From NCBI RefSeq assembly GCF_019968905.1, contig NZ_CP079946.1, positions 124,001 to 188,000 on the forward strand: a DNA stretch of 64,000 bases, read 5' to 3'. Made by a program: the position numbers and the translations under genes. The notes beneath the pieces are model-generated. The model was given only the letters and a program-made list of their open reading frames with translations, made no database searches and was not told the DNA's origin. Shown here piece by piece: positions 26,858 through 35,016 of this stretch. This DNA is from Corallococcus sp. EGB (GTDB lineage: Bacteria; Myxococcota; Myxococcia; Myxococcales; Myxococcaceae). The first letter of the stretch is position 1. Each line of letters opens with the position of its first letter.

Positions 26858-27724
26858 ATGATGCGAGTGCAGGACGTGGCGCTCCTGGCCTGCCCGGATT
26901 GCCGGGGCCCGCTGGTGTGGCACGGGCAGAGCGAGGACGACCGGCTGGACGAGGGACGCCTGCTCTGTGCCCGCTGCGGCGAGACGTGGGAGGTGGCGGA
27001 CGGGCTCGCCCGCCTGTACCGCGAGGACCGCGTGCAGGGCACGGACCGCCTGATGCGCCACTTCTATGACGGGCTGCCCGCCCTGCACGACCCGCTGACG
27101 GCGGTGCTCACGCCGCTGTTCCAGTCCGTCTCCGAGTCGCGGATGCGCGACGGCTACATGCGCCGGCTGGAGCTGGGCTCGCTGAAGGCCCGCGACGACG
27201 GGCAGCCCGTGCGCGTGCTGGAGGTGGGCGTGGGCGCGGGCGCGAACCTGCCGCGCATCCAGGGCGCGCTGCCGCCCGGCCTGCCCGTGGAGGTGTGGGG
27301 CCTGGACCTGAGCACCGGCATGCTGGCGCAGTGCGAGAAGCGGCTGCGCAAGGGGCGGGGCATGCAGGACACGCGCCTGCTCGTCGCGGACGCGCACGCG
27401 CTCCCGTTCCAGGATGCCCTGTTCGACCGCGTCTTCCACGTCGGAGGCATCGGGAGCTACCGCCAGCCCGCGGTGGCGCTGCGGGAGATGGCGCGCGTGG
27501 CCCGGCCCGGCACGCCGCTGGTGGTGGTGGACGAGCAGCTGGACGCGGCCTTCCGCCCGTCGCTGTTCCAGCGCGCCGCCTTCCGCGCCCTCACGTTCTA
27601 CACGCGCGAGGCGAAGAGCCCCCGCGCGCTGCTGCCCGGGGGTGCCGTCGGTGTCATCGAGGAACAGGTGTCACCGTTCTACTACTGCCTCACGTTCCGC
27701 GTTCCGGCGGCCGTCACGGGTTGA
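26858..27724 (+). CDS. Class I SAM methyltransferase with N-terminal zinc ribbon
   Basis: 288 aa. The N-terminus carries a Trm112-like zinc ribbon: CPDC and CARC, 26 residues apart, around ACPDCRGPLVWHG. A Rossmann methyltransferase follows: motif I VLEVGVGAGANLPRI, acidic LDLSTGMLAQC, motif VADAHALPFQDALFDRVFHV, then REMARVARPGTPLVVVDE. Near-relatives modify quinones, lipids or small molecules; the substrate is not readable. Only seven bases separate it from the kinase-ATPase gene, so it is probably co-transcribed. Its end overlaps the convergent SDR by 11 bases. Confidence 0.85.
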   Translation: MMRVQDVALLACPDCRGPLVWHGQSEDDRLDEGRLLCARCGETWEVADGLARLYREDRVQGTDRLMRHFYDGLPALHDPLTAVLTPLFQSVSESRMRDGYMRRLELGSLKARDDGQPVRVLEVGVGAGANLPRIQGALPPGLPVEVWGLDLSTGMLAQCEKRLRKGRGMQDTRLLVADAHALPFQDALFDRVFHVGGIGSYRQPAVALREMARVARPGTPLVVVDEQLDAAFRPSLFQRAAFRALTFYTREAKSPRALLPGGAVGVIEEQVSPFYYCLTFRVPAAVTG

Positions 27725-28574
27725 GCACCAGGTCCAGCAGCCGCAGCGTCATGCCGCCCGTGAAGTCGATGGTGGCGCCGTTGAACCACGCGGCGTCATC
27801 CCCCACGAGCACGGTGACGAAGCGGGCCACGTCGTCCAGCGTGGCCATGCGCCCCGCGGGGGTCATGGCGGCGTGGCGCTCGTCCAGCCGGGCCAGCGCC
27901 TCCGGCGAATAGACGTGGCGCAGCGCGGGCGTCATCACCGTGCCGAACTTGAGCAGGTTGACGCGGTGGCCCTTCGGGCCGAGCTCCATGGCGAGGTGGC
28001 GCACGTACATCTCCAGCGCGGCCTTGGCGGCGCTGATGAGGCCGGTGTTGCCCAGGTGCGTTTCATCCAGCGGGTTCTGCAAGCCCAGGAGGCGCGCGTC
28101 CGGGGCCAGCAGGTCGCGCTTCACCAGGGCCTGCGTCCAGTACACGAACGAGTGCGCCATGCAGTCGAACGTGCGCTGGATGCGGCGCGGGTGCAGCCGG
28201 TCCGGGCCTTCCGACAGGAAGCGCCCCACGGACGCGCCGGCGATGGCGTGCACGAACAGCTTCACGCCGCGCGGGCCCGCGCGCTGGAGCAGCTCGTCCG
28301 CGCCGGCCTCGGCGGCCTCGGGCGTGGAGGCATCCGCCTGGCGCAGGTGCACGTCACGGCCCAGGTCCCGCACGCGGGTCTCCAGTTCGCGCGCGGTGTC
28401 CGGATAGCGGCCCCGGTGTACGCCGAAGACGTTCAGGCCCGGCTTGCGCGCGACGGCCTCCGCGATGGCCGCGCCCGTGCCGGAGGATGCGCCCAGGATG
28501 AGCGCCCACGCAGGGGCCGGCGGGTCCCCCTCGACCGCGGGAGGGGATCCGCCTGCTGGGGGGGGCTCGTGCAT
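27714..28574 (-). CDS. SDR family oxidoreductase, FabI-like, without canonical Tyr
   Basis: 286 aa from ATG 28574. Nucleotide loop LILGASSGTGAAIAEAV, then FVHAIAGASVGRFLSEGPDR and GLISAAKAALEMYVRHLA, which aligns with the catalytic segment of enoyl-ACP reductases. The Lys is there, but neither Tyr-x3-Lys nor Tyr-x6-Lys is present: the corresponding residues are Ile and Thr. FGTVMTPALRHVYSPEA and DAAWFNGATIDFTGGMTLR fit the FabI fold. The N-terminal 25 residues are Pro-rich. Either uses a different general acid or has a non-classical role. Convergent overlap with the methyltransferase. Confidence 0.78.
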   Translation of the reverse strand: MHEPPPAGGSPPAVEGDPPAPAWALILGASSGTGAAIAEAVARKPGLNVFGVHRGRYPDTARELETRVRDLGRDVHLRQADASTPEAAEAGADELLQRAGPRGVKLFVHAIAGASVGRFLSEGPDRLHPRRIQRTFDCMAHSFVYWTQALVKRDLLAPDARLLGLQNPLDETHLGNTGLISAAKAALEMYVRHLAMELGPKGHRVNLLKFGTVMTPALRHVYSPEALARLDERHAAMTPAGRMATLDDVARFVTVLVGDDAAWFNGATIDFTGGMTLRLLDLVLNP

Positions 28575-28641
28575 GGTGCTTCCATCATAGGAAGCAGGGC
28601 GCCGCGGGGCTGGGGAGAACACCCATGCGGGGAGTGAAGCC

Positions 28642-29379
28642 TCACCGGCCGCGCAGGGCCTGGATGGCCGCGGACACGAGCGCGGCGTTGTCCTCCGCGC
28701 GCTGGCCATCCGGGAGCACGAGCGTGTCCTCCAGCCCAATGCGCGAGTCGAAGCCGTGGCACCCTGCCCACGCGAGCACGGCCCACGCGCCGCCCTCGGA
28801 GCCGTGCACGAGCAGGGGCGATGTGAGCCCCGTGGCGCGCAGCAGCTCCACCCGCGTCCTCGCCTCCTGACACGCGGCCTCCGGCTGGGGGGACTGCGTC
28901 TCCACGAGGATGCGCAGGCACTCCGAGGCACGGGGCCACGCGGCCAGCCGGAGCACGTCCTCCGGGAACCACACGCCGGCCTCCACGCCGATGCCCGCGT
29001 CGAGCAGCGCGTCCGCGATGGACTCCCAGCCCGGCTCGGACAGGTTGACGGAGGCGAAGTCGGGCCGGGTCCTGGCGGACAGGCTCTTCCAGCTGGAGAT
29101 CCGCGCGTGGCGGGCCTCCACGTCCGGGAGGATCCACGCGCCGGTGCTGACGCCCACGGGCACGCCCGGACAGGCGTGGCGGATGTCGGACACCGCGACG
29201 GCGATGTCCACCGCGTCCAGGGACTCGCCGCCGTGCGCTGCTCGCGGATGCACGTGGAACGCGCCCGCGCCCGCGGCGTGACACGCGGCCGCGTCGCGCG
29301 CGAGCGCTTCGGGGGTGACGGGCAGCCGGGGATGATCCGCGGCCGCGCGGGCTCCGTTGAGGCAGACCTTGAGCAGCAT
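28642..29379 (-). CDS. DUF849 / BKACE family (3-keto-5-aminohexanoate cleavage-like) enzyme
   Basis: 245 aa from ATG 29379. TIM-barrel of the beta-keto acid cleavage family, which condenses a beta-keto acid with acetyl-CoA using Zn. Signatures: MLLKVCLNGAR at the start, AAACHAAGAGAFHVHPRA with the metal-binding His-x-His, VGVSTGAWILPD, and SVNLSEPGWESIADALLDAG, closing with RIGLEDTLVLPDG. It is shorter than the usual 270-310 aa, but all barrel motifs are present. Keto acid substrate unknown. Same strand as the SDR 67 bases downstream; possibly one transcript. Confidence 0.82.
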   Translation of the reverse strand: MLLKVCLNGARAAADHPRLPVTPEALARDAAACHAAGAGAFHVHPRAAHGGESLDAVDIAVAVSDIRHACPGVPVGVSTGAWILPDVEARHARISSWKSLSARTRPDFASVNLSEPGWESIADALLDAGIGVEAGVWFPEDVLRLAAWPRASECLRILVETQSPQPEAACQEARTRVELLRATGLTSPLLVHGSEGGAWAVLAWAGCHGFDSRIGLEDTLVLPDGQRAEDNAALVSAAIQALRGR

Positions 29380-29523
29380 GCGCGGGATGAAGCCACGAGT
29401 GGCGCCGTCCACGGGCTTCTTGAAGTTGCTCCGTCCGCTGGTGGAAATCCCGCTGCACGAAGGGAGGGGTGGGTTGTTCCCGGGTCCGTGACCGTTTACC
29501 GGTGAAGGACGCAGCCCCGCGCC

Positions 29524-30087
29524 ATGGAGGAGGTGCTTCCCGTCATGCGTCGCCTGGAACAGGTCGTGTTCGGCCACACGGTGGAAGGACTGCTGGGGGC
29601 CCTGGAGGGGCATCTGGATGCCCCGCTCCGGGCCCGCTTGAAGCGCGTGGGGCTGGACCTGGAGCAGGAGCTGGAGCCCGCCTATCCCCGGGAGCAATGG
29701 CACCAGATGGTGTCCCTGGCCGCGGAGGCGCTCTTCCCCAACCTGTCGCCGCACCAGTCGCACTGGCTGCTGGGACAGCGGTTCCTCACGGCCTACTTCT
29801 CCACCCGCATGGGGCGCGCGCTGCAGGCCGTGCTGAAGATCCTGGGCCCCGCCCGCGCGCTGGAGCGCACCGCGCGCAACCTGGCCTCCGGCAGCAACTT
29901 CCTGAGCGTGGACGTGGAGCGCCTGGCCGGCACCGACTACCGGCTGATGGTGAGCCATGGCAGCGACCGCCCGGAGTTCATCGGAGCCCTGTGCCACTTC
30001 GGGACGCTGACCACCGGCGTGAAGGGGCTCACCACCGTGGTGGAGGCCCACGCGTCGCCCTCCGCGACGTACCGGATGCGCTGGTGA
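29524..30087 (+). CDS. DUF2378 (TIGR02265) family protein, copy 1
   Basis: 187 aa of a family expanded in myxobacteria and of unknown function. Core: EQVVFGHTVEGLLGALEGHL, the AYFSTRMGRALQAVLKILGP block, and GALCHFGTLTTGVKGLTTVV near the end. No signal peptide or membrane helix. By hand alignment, 128 of 187 residues match the next gene without gaps, so the two are a tandem duplication. No ribosome site stands out before ATG 29524. TIGR02265 proteins have been suggested to be lineage markers; do not infer a reaction. Confidence 0.88.
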   Translation: MEEVLPVMRRLEQVVFGHTVEGLLGALEGHLDAPLRARLKRVGLDLEQELEPAYPREQWHQMVSLAAEALFPNLSPHQSHWLLGQRFLTAYFSTRMGRALQAVLKILGPARALERTARNLASGSNFLSVDVERLAGTDYRLMVSHGSDRPEFIGALCHFGTLTTGVKGLTTVVEAHASPSATYRMRW

Positions 30088-30294
30088 CAGGCCGGGCCGT
30101 GAAACATGTTTTAGACAGCACCCGGTGAAGTCACGAAACAGGAGAGAGCCGGGCTCCCCGGGGCAGGGTGAAAGGCTTTCGGGAATTGCCTCGTGAGATG
30201 GCAGGAAAAATACATCTGGGTTGCGCGGATCAGTTGTTTCACGACGCCAGTCCGTCTACCCATGGCGGGTGCATCCACGGCTTGCCCCCGAGCC

Positions 30295-30858
30295 ATGGCG
30301 AAGGAGCCTCACGTCGTGAGTCCGCAGGACGAAGTCGTGTTCGGTCACACGGTGGAGGGCCTGCTGGTGGCCCTGGAGGGGCATCTGGACGCCCCGCTCC
30401 GAGCGAAGTTGAAGGACGCGGGCCTGGACGTGGACCGGAAGCGGACGCCCGCGTATCCCAAGATGCAGTGGTACCAGTGGCTGCGGATCTCCGCGGAGGC
30501 GCTCTTCCCGGGCGTCCCCATCGGGCAGGCGCATTGGCAGTTGGGAGAGCGCTTCATCGACGCCTACTTCTCCACGAGCATGGGGCGCGCGTTGCAGGCC
30601 GTGCTGAAGATCCTGGGCCCCGCGCGCACGCTGGAGCGCACCACGCGCAACATGGCCTCCGGCAGCAACTACGTGCAGGTGGACGTGGAGCGGCTGGGCC
30701 CCACGGACTACCGGCTGAAGGTGAATGACGCCGGCCTCCACCCGGAGTTCTTCGGCGCCCTCTGTCACTTCGGGACGCTGACCACCGGCGTGCAGGGGCT
30801 CACCACCGTGGTGGAGGCCCACGCGCCGCCCTCCGCGACGTACCGGATCCGCTGGTAG
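30295..30858 (+). CDS. DUF2378 (TIGR02265) family protein, copy 2
   Basis: 187 aa from ATG 30295, giving exactly the same length as copy 1; the frame is open from 30193, but that extension lacks similarity. Same core blocks (EVVFGHTVEGLLVALEGHL, FSTSMGRALQAVLKILGP, CHFGTLTTGVQGLTTVV), with most differences in residues 41-66 and 73-89. The 207-base gap before it is AT-richer than average and contains AAACATGTTT (30102-30111). That gap may hold its own promoter, but no clear -35/-10 pair could be assigned. Confidence 0.88.
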   Translation: MAKEPHVVSPQDEVVFGHTVEGLLVALEGHLDAPLRAKLKDAGLDVDRKRTPAYPKMQWYQWLRISAEALFPGVPIGQAHWQLGERFIDAYFSTSMGRALQAVLKILGPARTLERTTRNMASGSNYVQVDVERLGPTDYRLKVNDAGLHPEFFGALCHFGTLTTGVQGLTTVVEAHAPPSATYRIRW

Positions 30859-30883
30859 CGCGGGAGGGCGCGGTGGCCCAACC

Positions 30884-33151
30884 TCAGCCGTGGGAGATGA
30901 CGAACTCCTTCTCTCCCACGCGCACCTGGAGCAGGCGCTGCATGCCCGACCCCAGCTTCCACCGGAGGGCGAGCTGATCCATCCACGCGACGAACGCGGT
31001 GACGCGGAAGTCGTCGCAGAGCAGGTCATCCAGGGCCGTGAACACCTGCTGCACGGAGGAGGTCGAGTCGTTCTCCGCGATGACGGCCTCCGACTGGATG
31101 GCCTTGTTCAGCGCGATGAGCTTGTCGAGCAGGTCCCTCCAGAACACGTAGACCTTCCCGTACGGCCGGCCTCCGATGTCACCCCCGTAGCGCGAGGACT
31201 GCACGAGCACATCCGAGAACGTGCCCGTGGCGCCGCTCTGCTCCCAGTGTGACGCGACGAAGCCATCCGCTCCCGCCTGGGTCTTCAGGTGCCAGGCCAC
31301 GTTCGCCTTCGCCTTGTCGAGCGTCCAGTCCCTCGCCCCGTCCTTGAGGTACGCGTCCCAGAGCGGCGCGTAGAGCTCTTCCCGGCGCTGGACGCTGGCG
31401 CGCACGGGCTGGTTGGCCCGGGGCAGGGCGCGCGCCAGGGCCCTCGCGAAGGCGTTGCGTTCGAAGACGGGCTCGGAGCCCAGCTTCGTCAGCAGCCGCC
31501 GGAAGCTGGGGTTGTCCACGCGCAGGTCCAGCCGCGTGGCGGTCTTCGTGCCGGCGGGCGCCTCGCGGAAGAGGCGGTCCACCAGCGCCAGCGCGTCCTC
31601 CGGACGGACCGCGCCCCAGACGGTCGCCCCGTCCACGGCGCGTTGGATGAGGTCCTTCGACAGGCCGTCCTCCACCTGGCTCTGGGCGAAGAGGGCGTAC
31701 TCGAACTCGTCCGCGCTGGGCGTGAGGCTGAAGCGCGGCATCTGGGCGCTGAAGTCGAGCCCCCAGCGGGCCGTCTTCCCGTACAGCACGCCGGAACTCG
31801 AGTAGCTGCGCGCGCCCAGGAACGCGTAGCGGCGAGGGCCCTGGCGGTGGTCGCGGGACGCGTGCTGGACCACGGACTTGAGCTTCCGCCGGTCCTCCTG
31901 CGAGGCGAAGTTGACGTCTCGCCAGCCCAGGCCCAGGCCCCAGACGCGCTGGGACTCCACGGACTTCATGTGGAAGTAGCGCCGCAGCCAGGTGTCGTTC
32001 ACCCGGTGCTGGATGGAGGCCAGGTCGCCGGAGACGAACGCGCCGTGCGCGCCCGCCAGCTCCGCCGCGGGCACCTCCAGCTCCAGCAGGGTCGCGTCCT
32101 CGGTGCTGCGCGCGTACTCGTATTCGAAGCCGGCCTTGAGCGCGCTGCCCACCACGCTCTCCACGAAGTCCTTCAGCTCCTCATACGCGGCCGTCACCGA
32201 CTCGAGCGTGGGCTCCACCGGCTTGAGGAACCCCAGCTGCTTCAGCAGCGCGGCGGCGACGTGGAGGAGCGCGGGCTGGAGCGAGCCCTGCTCCAGGCCT
32301 TCGACGACCTTCAGGGCGTCCTGCACCTTGGAGTCCACGGCGCTCAGGATGGACGCGAGCAGCGGCGACGAGTACCCCAGCGAGACGCCGGCGGACACCT
32401 GGGCCGTCGCGGCGTCGGAGGTGGCCTTGCGGACCGACACGCGGAACGCGCCGCCCGCCGTCGGCCGCGAGAAGACCATGCGGAACTCGTCCTGGAGCGA
32501 CACGGTGCCGCCGATGGACGCGCCCACGTCCGCCTTCAGCTCGAACACCAGCTGTCCCGCCAGCCGCTTCGCGAGCGCCGCCACCAGGGTCGTGCTGATG
32601 GCGGACCAGGACGCCTTCACCCCGGTCCTCAGCGCGACGCGCGTCTGGAACGACAGGGCGTCACCGGGCTGGAGCGCCTGCACATCTCCCAGCAGGAAGG
32701 GCAGGCGCAGCGACTTCACGTCCGACCCCAGCGCGGCCTCCAGCGTCTGGGTCGCGGCGTGCCGCCGGTAGTCCGCCACCTGCACCTGGAGCACCCCGCC
32801 GCCGCTCAGCTCCACGAAGGGGAAGGTCCCCGTGCCGTTGGCCTCCGCGCTCAGCTCCGCGGCGTACTTCAGCCAGCACGCGGCTCCGTCCGGGGAGAAG
32901 AGGGGCTCGGGCATCGAACCGTCGGCATCCTTCGGCGCCACGCCGATGATGCCGTAGGCGTCCGTGTCGCCCTGGTCGTTGAAGAGCTCGACGGGGACCT
33001 TGAACGCGCCCGTGAGGGACACCTGGCCCCCCTGGATGGGGATGGCCTTGTTGCCGTCCAGCTCGGCGCTGCCCAGCGCCTGCTCGTGCGCGGCGTTGCC
33101 CAGCGCGAGTTTGAGAGTGTTCACCGCGGGAATGTGGATGCTCCAGCTCAT
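30884..33151 (-). CDS. Unassigned 755-residue protein
   Basis: I do not recognise this family. From ATG 33151 (frame open to 33259) the chain starts MSWSIHIPAVNTLKLALGN with no signal peptide. The first 250 residues look beta-rich (GQVSLTGAFKVPVELFND, VELSGGGVLQVQVADYRR, GTVSLQDEFRMVFSRP). Residues about 290-370 are helical (LASILSAVDSKVQDALKVVE). The C-terminal half is mixed, with Trp/Tyr-rich segments (VWGLGLGWRDVNF, SRYGGDIGGRPYGKVYVFW). Only three cysteines are visible. Length and fold layout suggest a multi-domain soluble or surface protein. It follows the lipid cassette on the same strand after 126 bases. Confidence 0.75.
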   Translation of the reverse strand: MSWSIHIPAVNTLKLALGNAAHEQALGSAELDGNKAIPIQGGQVSLTGAFKVPVELFNDQGDTDAYGIIGVAPKDADGSMPEPLFSPDGAACWLKYAAELSAEANGTGTFPFVELSGGGVLQVQVADYRRHAATQTLEAALGSDVKSLRLPFLLGDVQALQPGDALSFQTRVALRTGVKASWSAISTTLVAALAKRLAGQLVFELKADVGASIGGTVSLQDEFRMVFSRPTAGGAFRVSVRKATSDAATAQVSAGVSLGYSSPLLASILSAVDSKVQDALKVVEGLEQGSLQPALLHVAAALLKQLGFLKPVEPTLESVTAAYEELKDFVESVVGSALKAGFEYEYARSTEDATLLELEVPAAELAGAHGAFVSGDLASIQHRVNDTWLRRYFHMKSVESQRVWGLGLGWRDVNFASQEDRRKLKSVVQHASRDHRQGPRRYAFLGARSYSSSGVLYGKTARWGLDFSAQMPRFSLTPSADEFEYALFAQSQVEDGLSKDLIQRAVDGATVWGAVRPEDALALVDRLFREAPAGTKTATRLDLRVDNPSFRRLLTKLGSEPVFERNAFARALARALPRANQPVRASVQRREELYAPLWDAYLKDGARDWTLDKAKANVAWHLKTQAGADGFVASHWEQSGATGTFSDVLVQSSRYGGDIGGRPYGKVYVFWRDLLDKLIALNKAIQSEAVIAENDSTSSVQQVFTALDDLLCDDFRVTAFVAWMDQLALRWKLGSGMQRLLQVRVGEKEFVISHG

Positions 33152-33277
33152 GAGGCCCCCCAGCCATGGAATGAGGCCGTGGAGCATCGCCGCGAGGCCC
33201 GCCTGCCCGCTTCCGGCGCCAGGGAGGTGCGACTGTCTTCGCGGTGAAAGCGTCAGCACCCCGGGTCGCCGGGATGT

Positions 33278-34051
33278 TCACTCGCCCGTATCCGGTCGGA
33301 CTGGAGGGCACCCGGGCCGCGCCGCGTCCAGCAGGGCCTGCACCGCGCCCGTCACCTCGCGGTGCACCGTGAGCAGTGACTGCCGGTCCTCCGCGTCGAA
33401 CCCCGGGGCCAGATGGGTCGTCAACGGTTCTCCGACCCACTGGGTCATCTTCACGGGGAAGGGCAGGGACAGCGGCCACAGGCCCGTGGCGCCCACGCCC
33501 AGCCACAGCGGCAGCCGGCCCGGCATCCCCACGCGCTTGCCCCACGCGTAGCCGTCATTCAGGCCCACGTAGGCGTCGTCCATGCCGTGGCCCGCGATGG
33601 GCACGATGGGCAGCCCGTAGCGCACGGCCAGGCGCAGGTAGCCCAGCCGCTCGCCCCAGTCCACGCGGTAGCGGTGCCGGAAGTCGCGGCAGCCCTCGCG
33701 CGTGCCCCCCGGCTGCACCAGCACGTGCTCGCCCTTCTTCACCGCCTCCGCCAACAGCGGGCCGTCACCCGTGACGAAGCCCAGCCCGTCCGCCACCTGC
33801 CGCATGCCGGGGATGCGGTCGAACGCGCCGTGCGCGATGCCGTGCGGCAGGTAGCCCAGGTGGTCGTGCAGCGTCACCGTCAGCATGCACAGGTCCAGCG
33901 CCAGGGGCCGCCCGTGGTAGCCCACCAGCAGCTTCGCGCCGGGGCGCAGCAGCGGCTCCAGGTTCACCACCTCGTAGCGGTGGTAGCCCTGGAGCAGCCG
34001 GAACGTCGTCAGCCACGCGGCCCGCGCCGCCGCCGCCGTCGCGGACCTCAC
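33278..34051 (-). CDS. Lysophospholipid acyltransferase-like protein
   Basis: 257 aa from GTG 34051, overlapping the KAS III stop in GTGA. Core segments: LLVGYHGRPLALDLCMLTVT, VTGDGPLLAEAVKKGEHVLV, QPGGTREGCRDF and LRLAVRYGLPIVPIAGHGMDD, resembling acyltransferases of the PlsC/DAGAT group. The usual HX4D is not seen; the histidine in YHG is followed by aspartate seven residues on, more like DAGAT-type HxG segments. It would acylate a glycerolipid or other alcohol from acyl-ACP/CoA. Last of a three-gene cassette with KAS III and a patatin. Confidence 0.82.
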   Translation of the reverse strand: MRSATAAAARAAWLTTFRLLQGYHRYEVVNLEPLLRPGAKLLVGYHGRPLALDLCMLTVTLHDHLGYLPHGIAHGAFDRIPGMRQVADGLGFVTGDGPLLAEAVKKGEHVLVQPGGTREGCRDFRHRYRVDWGERLGYLRLAVRYGLPIVPIAGHGMDDAYVGLNDGYAWGKRVGMPGRLPLWLGVGATGLWPLSLPFPVKMTQWVGEPLTTHLAPGFDAEDRQSLLTVHREVTGAVQALLDAARPGCPPVRPDTGE

Positions 34052-35016
34052 CCGCCCACCCGGTACAGCACCGCGCCGTGCGCCACGCCCGCGCCCACGC
34101 CCACCATCAACACGCGGTCCCCAGGCTTCACCGGCCGCGTGCGCCACAGCCTGTCCAGCCCCGTGCCCAGCGACGCGGAGCCCACGCTGCCCACCGTGTC
34201 CACCACCGTCACGCTCTTCTCCGCAGGCACCCCCAGCGCCTGGAGGATGGCCGCCAGCATGCTCCCGTTCGGCTGATGCGTGAGCACCCACTCCATGTCC
34301 GCCACCGTCAGCCCCGCGCCCTGGAGCACCGTCGACGCCGCGCGCGTCAGCGCCCCCAACGCCACGCGCGTCATGTCCCGCGCGGGCGTGAGGAAGCGCA
34401 TGTGTTCGCGCCCGCCCGTCTGGTGCGGGTTCTCCAGGACGACGTCCGGGGGCAGCGTGCCGTCGTTGCCGAGCGCCACTCCCAGCACGCCCTCGCCGGG
34501 CCGCGCCTCGCCCAGCACCGCCGCCGCCGCCGCGTCGCCCAGCACCAGGTAGGGCCGCGGGTCCTCGGGCCGCGTGGTGCGCGACAGCAGCTCCACGGAC
34601 ACCACGCCCACCGGCCCCAGCCCCGTCGCCACCGAGCGCGCCGCCAGGTCGAACGCGCTCAAGAACCCCATGCACGCGTTGCCCACGTCCATCGCGTCGC
34701 ACGACCCCGACAACCCCAGCGCCGCCGCCACCCGGCTGCCGTTGGCCGGCGTGGTGACGTCCCCGCCCATGGACGACACGAAGAGGATGCGCCGGAGCGC
34801 CGTCGCCGGAAGCCCCGCCGCCTCCAGTGCGCCCCGCAGGGCCCGGGCCCCCAGGTCCGCCGCGCGCGTGCCCTCCGGCGCGAAGTGCCGCGTGCGGATG
34901 CCCGTCTTGCGCTCCACCTCCGCCGCGTCGCGGCCCACGCGCGCGCACACCTCCGCGGTCGTCACCGGCGGCCCGGGCAGCACGCTCGCGGTGCCCAGGA
35001 TGCGGACTGGAATCAC
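34048..35016 (-). CDS. 3-oxoacyl-ACP synthase III-like (KAS III) protein
   Basis: 322 aa from GTG 35016, whose GTGA overlaps the patatin stop. Cys115 in VGNACMGFLSAFDLA is the acyl nucleophile; His247 lies in LTHQPNGSM. The third residue, normally Asn in GNTS, is Ser277 (VGSVGSASLG). N-terminal ILGTASVLPGPPVTTAEV and VLGDAAAAAVLGE fit the fold. FabH starts fatty acids by decarboxylative condensation; members without Asn may instead transfer or hydrolyse acyl groups. Coupling to an acyltransferase and a lipase suggests a special lipid or ester, not housekeeping. Confidence 0.88.
   Translation of the reverse strand: MIPVRILGTASVLPGPPVTTAEVCARVGRDAAEVERKTGIRTRHFAPEGTRAADLGARALRGALEAAGLPATALRRILFVSSMGGDVTTPANGSRVAAALGLSGSCDAMDVGNACMGFLSAFDLAARSVATGLGPVGVVSVELLSRTTRPEDPRPYLVLGDAAAAAVLGEARPGEGVLGVALGNDGTLPPDVVLENPHQTGGREHMRFLTPARDMTRVALGALTRAASTVLQGAGLTVADMEWVLTHQPNGSMLAAILQALGVPAEKSVTVVDTVGSVGSASLGTGLDRLWRTRPVKPGDRVLMVGVGAGVAHGAVLYRVGG

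Larger units (their letters stand above)
29524..30858 (+). repeat. Tandem gene duplication (two DUF2378 copies)
   Basis: Two 564-base coding copies in direct orientation, separated by 207 bases. Long near-identical nucleotide blocks occur at 29595-29630 versus 30366-30401 and at 29998-30053 versus 30769-30824. Confidence 0.85.

Noticed and set aside
23242-27042. 1266-codon minus-strand ORF
   Set aside because: Shadow of the kinase-AAA-TPR gene with extreme Arg/His composition.
30186-30214. Possible -35/-10 pair upstream of DUF2378 copy 2
   Set aside because: The -10-like hexamer matches consensus at only about three of six positions.
34048-35016. Possible polyketide cluster because of a KAS III
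   Set aside because: No PKS, NRPS or acyl carrier genes in the window.
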